From: an uncultured Lachnospiraceae bacterium
GTDB taxonomy: Bacteria; Bacillota_A; Clostridia; Lachnospirales; Lachnospiraceae
Direction: 5' to 3'
Assembly (NCBI GenBank): GCA_947178085.1
Contig: CAMWWS010000132.1
Span: forward strand, 1 to 7,208
DNA length: 7,208 bases
This document shows, one piece after another, positions 1 through 5,547 of this stretch. Made by a program: the position numbers and the translations under genes. Under the pieces are notes generated by a model. The model was not told the origin of the DNA and ran no database searches. It saw nothing but the letters and a program-made list of their open reading frames with translations. Positions within the stretch are counted from its first letter, which is position 1. Every line of letters begins with the position of its first letter.

Positions 1-44
1 AAGTTAAATAATATGAAATAATTTTGTAACATATATGGAGGCCA

Positions 45-68
45 GTGTGAAAAATTTATTTTTCACAC
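45..68. repeat. Perfect 10-bp inverted repeat (hairpin or operator)
   Basis: GTGTGAAAAA (45-54) and TTTTTCACAC (59-68) are exact inverted copies around the loop TTTA. As RNA this is a 10-bp hairpin that contains the GTG start of the small ORF. As DNA it is a 24-bp operator-like palindrome. The TGTGA/TCACA half-sites are 12 bases apart, not the 6 of a CRP site. It could also be a weak terminator of a gene to the left. Confidence 0.6.
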
Positions 69-139
69 ATGCTTGCATGTGTTACACAATATTTGTACAG
101 GCATCAATGATGCCTTGGGCACTTAAATTCGCAGGTTGA
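47..139 (+). CDS. Possible 30-residue leader peptide (small ORF)
   Basis: A GTG at 47 opens a 30-codon frame that ends at TGA 137-139. A strong Shine-Dalgarno GGAGG (37-41) sits five bases upstream. An in-frame ATG at 35 is possible but has no ribosome binding site. The product is short, hydrophobic and aromatic (starts MKNLFFTHAC, ends WALKFAG), has two cysteines, and matches nothing I know. The stop lies 21 bases before the TTG start of the DUF5722 gene, in the same frame, so a leader peptide or translational coupling is possible. The GTG start is inside the left arm of a 10-bp inverted repeat (45-68), so mRNA folding could hide it. The alternative is that this is non-coding leader sequence and the ribosome binding site is chance. 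Confidence 0.35.
   Translation: MKNLFFTHACMCYTIFVQASMMPWALKFAG
65..82. repeat. Inverted repeat ACACATGC/GCATGTGT
   Basis: ACACATGC (65-72) and GCATGTGT (75-82) are exact inverted copies with a two-base centre. As RNA this gives a 7-bp stem with a CTTG tetraloop. It shares bases 65-68 with the hairpin at 45-68, so the two stems cannot form together on one transcript. Confidence 0.55.
100..114. repeat. 7-bp palindrome GGCATCA-A-TGATGCC
   Basis: GGCATCA (100-106) and TGATGCC (108-114) are exact inverted copies around one base. The site lies 30 bases before the ribosome binding site of the DUF5722 gene. No T-run follows, so it is not a standard terminator. An operator or a leader hairpin is possible. 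Confidence 0.5.
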
Positions 140-160
140 GAAAGGAGCATAGTTATTAAA

Positions 161-1606
161 TTGAGAAAGTTAATATATAAAAAAGGTATCTATGGCATGA
201 TTCTGGTCATGCTTATTATAATGATGGGAATGAGAGTCGATGCTGCAGGGGGGCTGAATCAATCTTTTGCTAAATCGGCAAAAAGCTCACTCACAGATAA
301 GTCAACGATTTCTTATTCAGCTGTGCTGCCGAATACGCCGTCAAGTGACGACGGAGTGCTCTATTTATACGAAATGCAGCCGTTTGAGTATACGGTATCG
401 CCTGCGGCGGTACCTATAGCATCAGCGCCTGCATCAACTAAACCGGCATTTACAGTGCCGTATACTAACGGAAGACTCTATACCAAGCTGGGACTTGCTG
501 TAAAAGTGGGCGGTCAGAATGTGCTTATAGCAAATCCGCAGTACATATCAAATCCTGAATTGCTTGCCACGCATACAAGAACAAGAAAAAAAAGACCGTT
601 AAAATCAGAACAGGGCAAGGATTTCTGCAATCTTCTCATGGCGTCGTCAAATATAAACGGAGTAATTGCAGGAAATTATTCTACAGTACAGGTTATGAAT
701 GAGGGAGGCAATGATGCGATTACGAATCCTTATTCAAGAGCGTCCATGCTGCCGTTAGATACGCATCCTGTAATACCGCAGTATTATATGCTGAATGCAT
801 CAGAACCGGCAGGCATCGCAGCTATTACGGCTACTCTTTCAAGGTGCGCGGCAGAATCTTCGGCAGAGAATTATATTATAGGAAATGAAGTTAATGTCCG
901 TATATGGAACTATACGATCTGGCAGGATTGGGACAGTTATATAAGAGAGTATGCACAGGTATTCAGAGTTGCTTATAATGCAATTAAGAGTCAGAATGCA
1001 AATGCAAGGGTATTTATATGTATCGACCAGAACTGGGACAGAAACCGTCCGGCGGGTAATGCAGAATATTATCAATATATCGATGGAAAAGACTTTCTTA
1101 CCAAATTCAATCAATTGATTTCGAGTGAAGGAAATATTGATTGGAATGTGGCTCAGCACCCGTATCCTGTACCACTTACTTACGCAAAGTTCTGGGATAT
1201 GTCAGGCTGCCCGAACGGAGGCTATATGGCGGCGCAGGTGTCGTCAGGTAAGATGATGACATTTCAGAACCTGACACTGCTTACAAACTATCTGAAAAGA
1301 TCTGAAATGTTATCACCCAGAGGATTGGTCAGACGCGTTATATTAAGTGAGATAGGACTTACAAATTCACAGGGTGTAGACGTGCAGGCAGCGTCGCTTT
1401 ATGCCTCATATATAGCTGCAAAAAACAATCCCTATGTGGATGAGATTATCTATCTGCTCGCTTATAGTGAAGCAGGGGTGGATACGAGACTTTCAGGACA
1501 GTCACAGCTTGTATACAACAGTATTGGTACATCGGAAGAATCTACATACGATGCATGGGCAAGAAGTTACATAGGCATCAGTAACTGGTCACAGGTCATT
1601 AAGTAG
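161..1606 (+). CDS. Secreted DUF5722-family protein, putative glycoside hydrolase
   Basis: Recognised from memory as a DUF5722-family protein, predicted to be a secreted TIM-barrel hydrolase acting on an unknown glycan. The 481 residues start with a signal peptide: basic residues 1-8, hydrophobic core 12-24, likely cleavage near VDA-AGG (28-29). The motif GNEVN (241-245, Glu243) fits the Asn-Glu acid/base of clan GH-A. LSEIGL (395-400, Glu397) fits the nucleophile strand, and AQHPYP (331-336) a substrate-facing loop. The catalytic roles are inferred by analogy. The chain appears complete and ends in the family-like SYIGISNWSQV. The start is TTG with AAAGGAG (141-147) 13 bases upstream, which is long. 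An ATT at 155 would give better spacing but is a rare start. No anchor, sortase motif or carbohydrate-binding module is visible. The gene follows a leader with a possible small ORF. I see no clear terminator behind it. Confidence 0.82.
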   Translation: MRKLIYKKGIYGMILVMLIIMMGMRVDAAGGLNQSFAKSAKSSLTDKSTISYSAVLPNTPSSDDGVLYLYEMQPFEYTVSPAAVPIASAPASTKPAFTVPYTNGRLYTKLGLAVKVGGQNVLIANPQYISNPELLATHTRTRKKRPLKSEQGKDFCNLLMASSNINGVIAGNYSTVQVMNEGGNDAITNPYSRASMLPLDTHPVIPQYYMLNASEPAGIAAITATLSRCAAESSAENYIIGNEVNVRIWNYTIWQDWDSYIREYAQVFRVAYNAIKSQNANARVFICIDQNWDRNRPAGNAEYYQYIDGKDFLTKFNQLISSEGNIDWNVAQHPYPVPLTYAKFWDMSGCPNGGYMAAQVSSGKMMTFQNLTLLTNYLKRSEMLSPRGLVRRVILSEIGLTNSQGVDVQAASLYASYIAAKNNPYVDEIIYLLAYSEAGVDTRLSGQSQLVYNSIGTSEESTYDAWARSYIGISNWSQVIK

Positions 1607-1637
1607 AGTCAAAATGGAAAAGTTAATGGCTTTATGG

Positions 1638-1666
1638 TTGAAAAATTGAAAGGCTTCATGTAGAAT
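1638..1666 (+). promoter_or_regulatory. Sigma-A-type promoter for the small-gene pair
   Basis: TTGAAA (1638-1643) and TAGAAT (1661-1666) each match the consensus at five of six positions, with the ideal 17-base spacer. Transcription would start near 1673, giving a leader of about 80 bases before the 43-residue peptide gene. This suggests the two small genes are transcribed separately from the DUF5722 gene. Confidence 0.6.
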
Positions 1667-1756
1667 ATTAAATATAAGATATTTTAAGCTTCGTATAAGG
1701 AATATATAGAAGATATACAAAGTAATATAGAGATACAGAAAGGAAGGTTCTTGAAT

Positions 1757-1888
1757 ATGAATGCAGGTGCAGGTTTTTTGTTATTGGCAGGAGGTCTGGT
1801 AATTGTTATTATTCCTGTTGTGATTTCTGTAGTGTCCGCTGTTGTTTCGGGAGTAGCGGCAGCAGTAGATGATGAGGCTGAAGATTGA
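1757..1888 (+). CDS. 43-residue hydrophobic membrane peptide
   Basis: This is a small gene of unknown function. ATG at 1757 has the ribosome binding site AGGAAGG (1741-1747) nine bases upstream. A TTG at 1751 in the same frame is too close to that site. The peptide begins MNAGAGFLLLAGG, runs through about 30 Val/Ile/Ala/Gly-rich residues (7-37) with one proline at 20, and ends in an acidic tail DDEAED. It has no lysine or arginine. This predicts a membrane-inserted peptide with one long segment, or a tight hairpin broken at Pro20. A promoter lies upstream (1638-1666), and the next gene begins one base after the stop. Candidate roles such as membrane anchor, toxin-like peptide or accessory subunit cannot be told apart from sequence. 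It is too composition-biased to assign to a family by eye. Confidence 0.65.
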   Translation: MNAGAGFLLLAGGLVIVIIPVVISVVSAVVSGVAAAVDDEAED

Positions 1889-1889
1889 T

Positions 1890-2063
1890 ATGAACACATT
1901 TCAGTATCGGGTAGAGAGCATTGACGGCGATTATGCGAACTTAAAGCGTATAGATATTGAGAGTGATGAAATCAAGCTGGTGGCAAGGGCATTGCTGCCA
2001 CCTGATATTGCCGAAGGTACTAAGCTCCTCTATGAATATTTGCAATATCAGGTGATTGAGTGA
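1890..2063 (+). CDS. 57-residue DUF3006-like small protein
   Basis: This is a small, probably cytoplasmic protein of unknown function. The order of elements (FQYRVESIDGDYANL at residues 4-18, an acidic stretch, then VARALLPPDIAEGTKL at 33-48) resembles the DUF3006 layout: a 'D-R-I-E-G-D-Y-A' strand, then a Leu-Pro, then 'G-D-L', as in a small beta-barrel. I take ATG 1890 as the start because it follows the TGA of the hydrophobic peptide gene by one base (TGATATG), typical of translational coupling. In-frame ATGs at 1869 and 1872 would add seven or six residues but lack a well-placed ribosome binding site and would overlap the upstream gene. The stop is two bases from the end of the convergent helicase gene. 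The family link is by eye; that the gene is real is more certain than its family. Confidence 0.68.
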   Translation: MNTFQYRVESIDGDYANLKRIDIESDEIKLVARALLPPDIAEGTKLLYEYLQYQVIE

Positions 2064-2065
2064 CT

Positions 2066-5000
2066 TTACAGCTTCCCACATAGGTATGCGTAAGCATTCA
2101 TAATGGTCTTTGGCTGTTTTCCTGTAATAAAATAGAAATCTATCTGTGATTCGCCTTCTGCACAAAGGTAAGAACCATAAGCGGGTACATCGCAGCATAT
2201 TGCCTGTCCGTCTGTTGCCATCAGGATTCCATATCCTTTATCGGAAAGGATAAAAGGCAGTTCGTTCACATTTTTCCCATGAGAGATATATCTTGCGGTA
2301 TTACGCAGATTTATTCCGTTTACATCTTCGGTTCCCATTCCGTACAATTTTTCATCCTTTTGCCAATCCAGAAAAAGCCATGATTTATTTTTTCCGGGAG
2401 AGGAATCATCTATCTGTCGGCATTCTTTGCTCCGCTCTGCCAATAACAGCTTTTTATCGCGCGTCATATATCGGATTGCGCCGGTATTTTTATCTGCCTG
2501 TATGCAAAGCTCATCAGTTTTGAGTTCCACCATAGCCCCCGTTTCTTTATATATCCATGTATTTTCTATATGGTTGACAGCAATCTTGGAATTAACTGCT
2601 GTATCAGGCTGTTTCCCTTTGGCAAAAGTGACACGGATGATTGCGCTGCCTACAGGACTTAACCGCAATATTCCGTACCGGCTCTGCATATAGAGACCGT
2701 CTTTTTGCTTGGTCACCCAGCGGATAGCAAGGTCAATCTTAGAATGTCCGGAGGGGCGCAGTTTCTCCGTGGCGGGCATATCACCGAAGGAAAACTCAGG
2801 GAGTTCGGTTTCCTGCTTCATATTACTTGTTTTTTGAGCTGAAATCGGTGCCTGTTTCTTGGCAACGGCGGTATTTTGCTGTGCTCCGGCTGTCATATGC
2901 TGTGCGGATGAAGTTTTCGGGACCTGCACAAGGTTGTGGTTTTGCGCAATAATAATTTTTTTACGTGGAGAAACTCCTGTGTCCGAAGCGGATGATGCTT
3001 TGCTCAGTATGCTGCCTTGTTCGCGATTTTTCCCGTTATCTTTCCTGTCAATCGCTGTACCGTTAGTACTGTCGTGAAGAGGAGATTTATTCAAACTCTC
3101 CTTATCTGTTATGGCTTTTTTGGGCAGCGGATCTGCAATAAGTCCGGTGAGATTCCCTGTATGCAGGATACATAGTTCATGCAGGGCACGGGTTGCCGCC
3201 ACGTATAACAGCTTGGCATGGCCGTCGTCCACGGGATAATCATCTCTTGTAGGATTGAAAATCAGCACAGCGTCAAATTCCAGACCTTTCGTATATTCTA
3301 CAGGAAGTACTATGATTCCGGCGCCGAAAACTGCATTTTCCAAGTCGCTGTCGGTTATATTGATATATTTGCTAAGCTCTTTTGCCGTTTCATTGGCATG
3401 CTTGCGGTTCCGGCAGACTACGGCAATTGTTTCAAGCCCTTTTTGCTGCCATGCTTTACATACCGAGGCAGCTTTTTGCAGCATTGCATCAATATTGGAA
3501 ACTTCCTCAAGCTGTACGGGTGAGCCGTGCCGGATGATTGGCTCTACCGGATATATGGAAAATTGTCCGTGGTGCAGAATGTTAGTGGCAAATTCTGAAA
3601 TTTCTATTGTGTTACGATAGCTTTTTTTCAAAATGCCAAAGCTGTCCCGGCTGCCTGACAAAATAAGTTTTTTCAGCTCTTCCCAGTCATTTAATCCGTA
3701 TCCGAAATGAATATTCTGGGATATATCTCCCATTATCGTATATGTGCAGTCCTTGATGCAGTATTTTAGTACGCTATATGCCATCATGCCGAAATCCTGC
3801 GCTTCGTCAATGACAATATGGTGAGCTTCGCTGATTACTTCCGTTTCCTTTATCCGCTTATAAATGTATGCCAGCGCTGCCAGATCATACACGTCAAATT
3901 CTTTGGCCGGAATGTTTACCTCCAGTCCTTTAAACGATTGCTCTGACAGAAAATCATGGTATATACTATAGATTGATTTTTTCCAGATATTTCCGCCGAA
4001 TCGTCCGCGGTAGGCTTTAAGTATGGCTTTCCGCTCTTTTTCGGTGAAAGAGATTCCTTTACCCAGAAATTCTTCCCTGATTTTATTAATGAGTCTGTCG
4101 TTTAGCATATCTATTTTGCTCTGAACGGAGACCGTAGGATTCTGCTTTATATAACGCTCTATTGCTTCATTAGATAGAAGCTCGGTCAAATCTCCGGGTT
4201 CGGCAGCCTTCCCTTCTGTTTCGTCGAAAACTCCTGTTTTTCCGTTTTTAAAGCCTTCGACGAATTGCTTTCTGTTCAGGAAGATGCCCTCTCTTGGAAT
4301 TGTAATCCATTCTAATCGCTCACAGTAATTCTCCAAATCATGGAACCATTGAAGCGTTCCCTTAATGCTGCCTTTGCGGCTCATTTTATCAGTATCCGTA
4401 ATATGGTACTTCTGCTCGTCCCAATCCTCATACAGAAGCCTTACGAAAAGCTGCTCCATAGTCATCTGCCTGATACCGTGCACATCCAAATCCGGCAATA
4501 CGCCTGTAATGTAATTGAGTAAAATCCTGTTACTTCCGACAATGTAAAAGTCATTAGGCTTGAAGCGTTCTTCATAATTATACAGAATATAAGAAATCCT
4601 GTGCATGGCAACGGTAGTCTTTCCGGAGCCTGCGACACCCTGAACTATAATGTTGTGATATGGAGACTTTCTGATAATGTCGTTTTGCTCTTTCTGGATG
4701 GTTGCTATGATTTCTCCTAATACTGCCTGTTTGTTCTTTGCCAGATATTTAGTAAGTAAATCGTCATTGGCAACTACTTCCGTGTCGTAATAGTCAAGAA
4801 GCTTGCCGCCTTCAATCTCATAGGTACGTTTCAACTTCAAATCAATGGAAATCTCTTTGTCATCGGGTGCAGTATAGCTGCATTTTCCAAGCCCGTTTTC
4901 ATAATATACATTGGCAATAGGAGCGCGCCAGTCTGCGACAATCTGATGTATAGTATCTTTGGTAATACCGCCTTTGCCGATGTATATGGATTCATCTCTG

Positions 5001-5308
5001 TTTACTGATTCGTCATGAAAGATTATTCTGCCGAAATATGGCTTGCTCAGGGCTTTTTCATTCCTTACCAGCGCGCGTTTCATATGTTCGTGCATAGTGA
5101 TGGTGTTGTTTAAGATGGTATAGACTTCTACATCATTGTCATGGTAATGTCTGAGCATTTCTTCAATGTCCGCATTCATTCTGGCGGCTTCTCTGCTATA
5201 GTTGTCTACGTTTTCGCGCACTATGGCGAGCGTCTGCTCAAGGTGGGCTTCCTCGTCGGGGCGGGAGGTGGCTTTTAAATTGTCTTTTGGAGAAGAGGTA
5301 TTGCTCAT
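2066..5308 (-). CDS. HelD-type SF1 helicase fused to a GH31 N-terminal domain
   Basis: Residues 1-730 form a HelD-type ATPase, which in Bacillus and relatives binds RNA polymerase and releases it from stalled complexes. Visible elements: a helical, coiled-coil-like N-terminus (15-85) that in HelD enters the polymerase secondary channel; the HelD signature DWRAP (126-130); Q-motif Gln208; Walker A GVAGSGKTT (224-232); Walker B VIDEAQD (499-505); motif III GDISQN (527-532); SYRN (563-566); TKGLEFD (673-679); YVAATRA (702-708, arginine finger Arg707). All motor motifs are intact. Residues 731-855 are a polar Ser/Lys/Gln-rich linker. Residues 856-1080 look like the N-terminal beta-sandwich of GH31 glycosidases and stop where the barrel should begin. 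B. subtilis HelD is about 774 residues, so the tail is an addition. ATG 5308 has AAAGGAG (complement of 5318-5324) nine bases upstream. The domain calls are from motif recognition; the role of the tail is unknown. Confidence 0.9.
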   Translation of the reverse strand: MSNTSSPKDNLKATSRPDEEAHLEQTLAIVRENVDNYSREAARMNADIEEMLRHYHDNDVEVYTILNNTITMHEHMKRALVRNEKALSKPYFGRIIFHDESVNRDESIYIGKGGITKDTIHQIVADWRAPIANVYYENGLGKCSYTAPDDKEISIDLKLKRTYEIEGGKLLDYYDTEVVANDDLLTKYLAKNKQAVLGEIIATIQKEQNDIIRKSPYHNIIVQGVAGSGKTTVAMHRISYILYNYEERFKPNDFYIVGSNRILLNYITGVLPDLDVHGIRQMTMEQLFVRLLYEDWDEQKYHITDTDKMSRKGSIKGTLQWFHDLENYCERLEWITIPREGIFLNRKQFVEGFKNGKTGVFDETEGKAAEPGDLTELLSNEAIERYIKQNPTVSVQSKIDMLNDRLINKIREEFLGKGISFTEKERKAILKAYRGRFGGNIWKKSIYSIYHDFLSEQSFKGLEVNIPAKEFDVYDLAALAYIYKRIKETEVISEAHHIVIDEAQDFGMMAYSVLKYCIKDCTYTIMGDISQNIHFGYGLNDWEELKKLILSGSRDSFGILKKSYRNTIEISEFATNILHHGQFSIYPVEPIIRHGSPVQLEEVSNIDAMLQKAASVCKAWQQKGLETIAVVCRNRKHANETAKELSKYINITDSDLENAVFGAGIIVLPVEYTKGLEFDAVLIFNPTRDDYPVDDGHAKLLYVAATRALHELCILHTGNLTGLIADPLPKKAITDKESLNKSPLHDSTNGTAIDRKDNGKNREQGSILSKASSASDTGVSPRKKIIIAQNHNLVQVPKTSSAQHMTAGAQQNTAVAKKQAPISAQKTSNMKQETELPEFSFGDMPATEKLRPSGHSKIDLAIRWVTKQKDGLYMQSRYGILRLSPVGSAIIRVTFAKGKQPDTAVNSKIAVNHIENTWIYKETGAMVELKTDELCIQADKNTGAIRYMTRDKKLLLAERSKECRQIDDSSPGKNKSWLFLDWQKDEKLYGMGTEDVNGINLRNTARYISHGKNVNELPFILSDKGYGILMATDGQAICCDVPAYGSYLCAEGESQIDFYFITGKQPKTIMNAYAYLCGKL
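2069..2743 (-). other. GH31 N-terminal (galactose-mutarotase-like) domain in the helicase tail
   Basis: This is codons 856-1080 of the helicase gene. Family-like stretches are YGILRLSPVG (878-887), LYGMGTEDVNGINLRN (988-1003), LPFILSDKGYGILMATDG (1017-1034), and YGSYLCAEGESQIDFYFITG (1044-1063) followed by TIMNAYAYLCGK. In GH31 enzymes this beta-sandwich precedes the catalytic barrel and helps shape the active site. Here the frame ends at the point that corresponds to the link to the barrel, so the domain cannot hydrolyse sugar alone. Possible roles are binding of a sugar or protein, or a structural cap. Confidence 0.78.
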
Positions 5309-5343
5309 TGTTTATCGCTCCTTTCGGGTATGAGGTATTTGAA

Positions 5344-5371
5344 TTGCTCTTATTTTTAACACATTTATAAT
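5344..5371 (+). promoter_or_regulatory. Weak promoter candidate, plus strand
   Basis: A consensus -10 TATAAT (5366-5371) lies 16 bases after TTGCTC (5344-5349), which matches the -35 at only three positions. If used, transcription would start near 5378 and cross the terminator-like hairpin at 5444-5475 before the lipoprotein gene. The complementary strand also reads TATAAA here, so the AT-rich block may serve either direction or be chance. Confidence 0.25.
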
Positions 5372-5380
5372 TTTAATGGA

Positions 5381-5411
5381 AAAAATAAAAAAATAGTAGA
5401 CTTTTATTTTT
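5381..5411. repeat. AT-only 10-bp inverted repeat
   Basis: AAAAATAAAA (5381-5390) and TTTTATTTTT (5402-5411) are exact inverted copies with an 11-base loop. The stem has no GC pair and would be weak as RNA. It lies in the divergent spacer between the helicase and lipoprotein genes and may only reflect AT-rich promoter DNA. Confidence 0.4.
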
Positions 5412-5443
5412 AGATGTGCTAAACTACATAATGAAGTGTGGGT

Positions 5444-5475
5444 AAAAAGCGTTGGCGAGATGTCAGCGCTTTTTT
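5444..5475. terminator. Bidirectional intrinsic-terminator-like hairpin
   Basis: GCGTTGGC (5449-5456) pairs with GTCAGCGC (5462-5469) around GAGAT, with two G-U pairs. The flanking A-run (5444-5448) and T-run (5470-5475) extend the stem and give a U-tract in either direction. The shape is that of a factor-independent terminator. Its place is odd because both neighbouring genes point away from it. It could attenuate the lipoprotein leader, end a short RNA, or block read-through between divergent promoters. Confidence 0.6.
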
Positions 5476-5535
5476 GGGTTATGATATAAGATTTAGGCTG
5501 TTTAAAAAGAATGACAGGATAAAATAATGACATCT

Positions 5536-5540
5536 AGGAG
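5536..5540 (+). promoter_or_regulatory. Ribosome binding site fixing the lipoprotein start
   Basis: AGGAG lies seven bases before ATG 5548. It lies downstream of the earlier in-frame ATG at 5527, which has no such site. The start at 5548 also gives a normal lipoprotein signal peptide. Confidence 0.75.
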
Positions 5541-5547
5541 AGACAAA

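Noticed and set aside
45..68. CRP-type operator (TGTGA...TCACA)
   Set aside because: The half-sites are separated by 12 bases rather than 6, so it does not fit the CRP consensus.
839..1159. 106-codon minus-strand frame inside the DUF5722 gene
   Set aside because: It is antisense to a well-supported gene, low in complexity and without a ribosome binding site; a shadow frame.
1684..1899. 71-codon minus-strand frame over the hydrophobic peptide gene
   Set aside because: Thr/Ala/Ser-rich antisense of the Val/Ala/Gly-rich peptide gene, with no start context; the plus strand has promoter and ribosome binding site.
3218..3620. Plus-strand frames of 101 and 121 codons opposite the helicase
   Set aside because: They overlap each other and lie opposite intact helicase motifs; their Cys/Phe/Ser-rich composition is typical of antisense frames.
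2066..5308. The helicase-GH31 frame as a sequencing or assembly artefact
   Set aside because: The frame is continuous, the linker is a normal low-complexity tether, and no duplicated or junction sequence is visible. It cannot be excluded from one sequence, but nothing supports it.
5527..5547. Upstream ATG start for the lipoprotein
   Set aside because: It has no ribosome binding site, and would add seven residues (MTSRRDK) before a start that is already well placed; ATG 5548 has AGGAG seven bases upstream.
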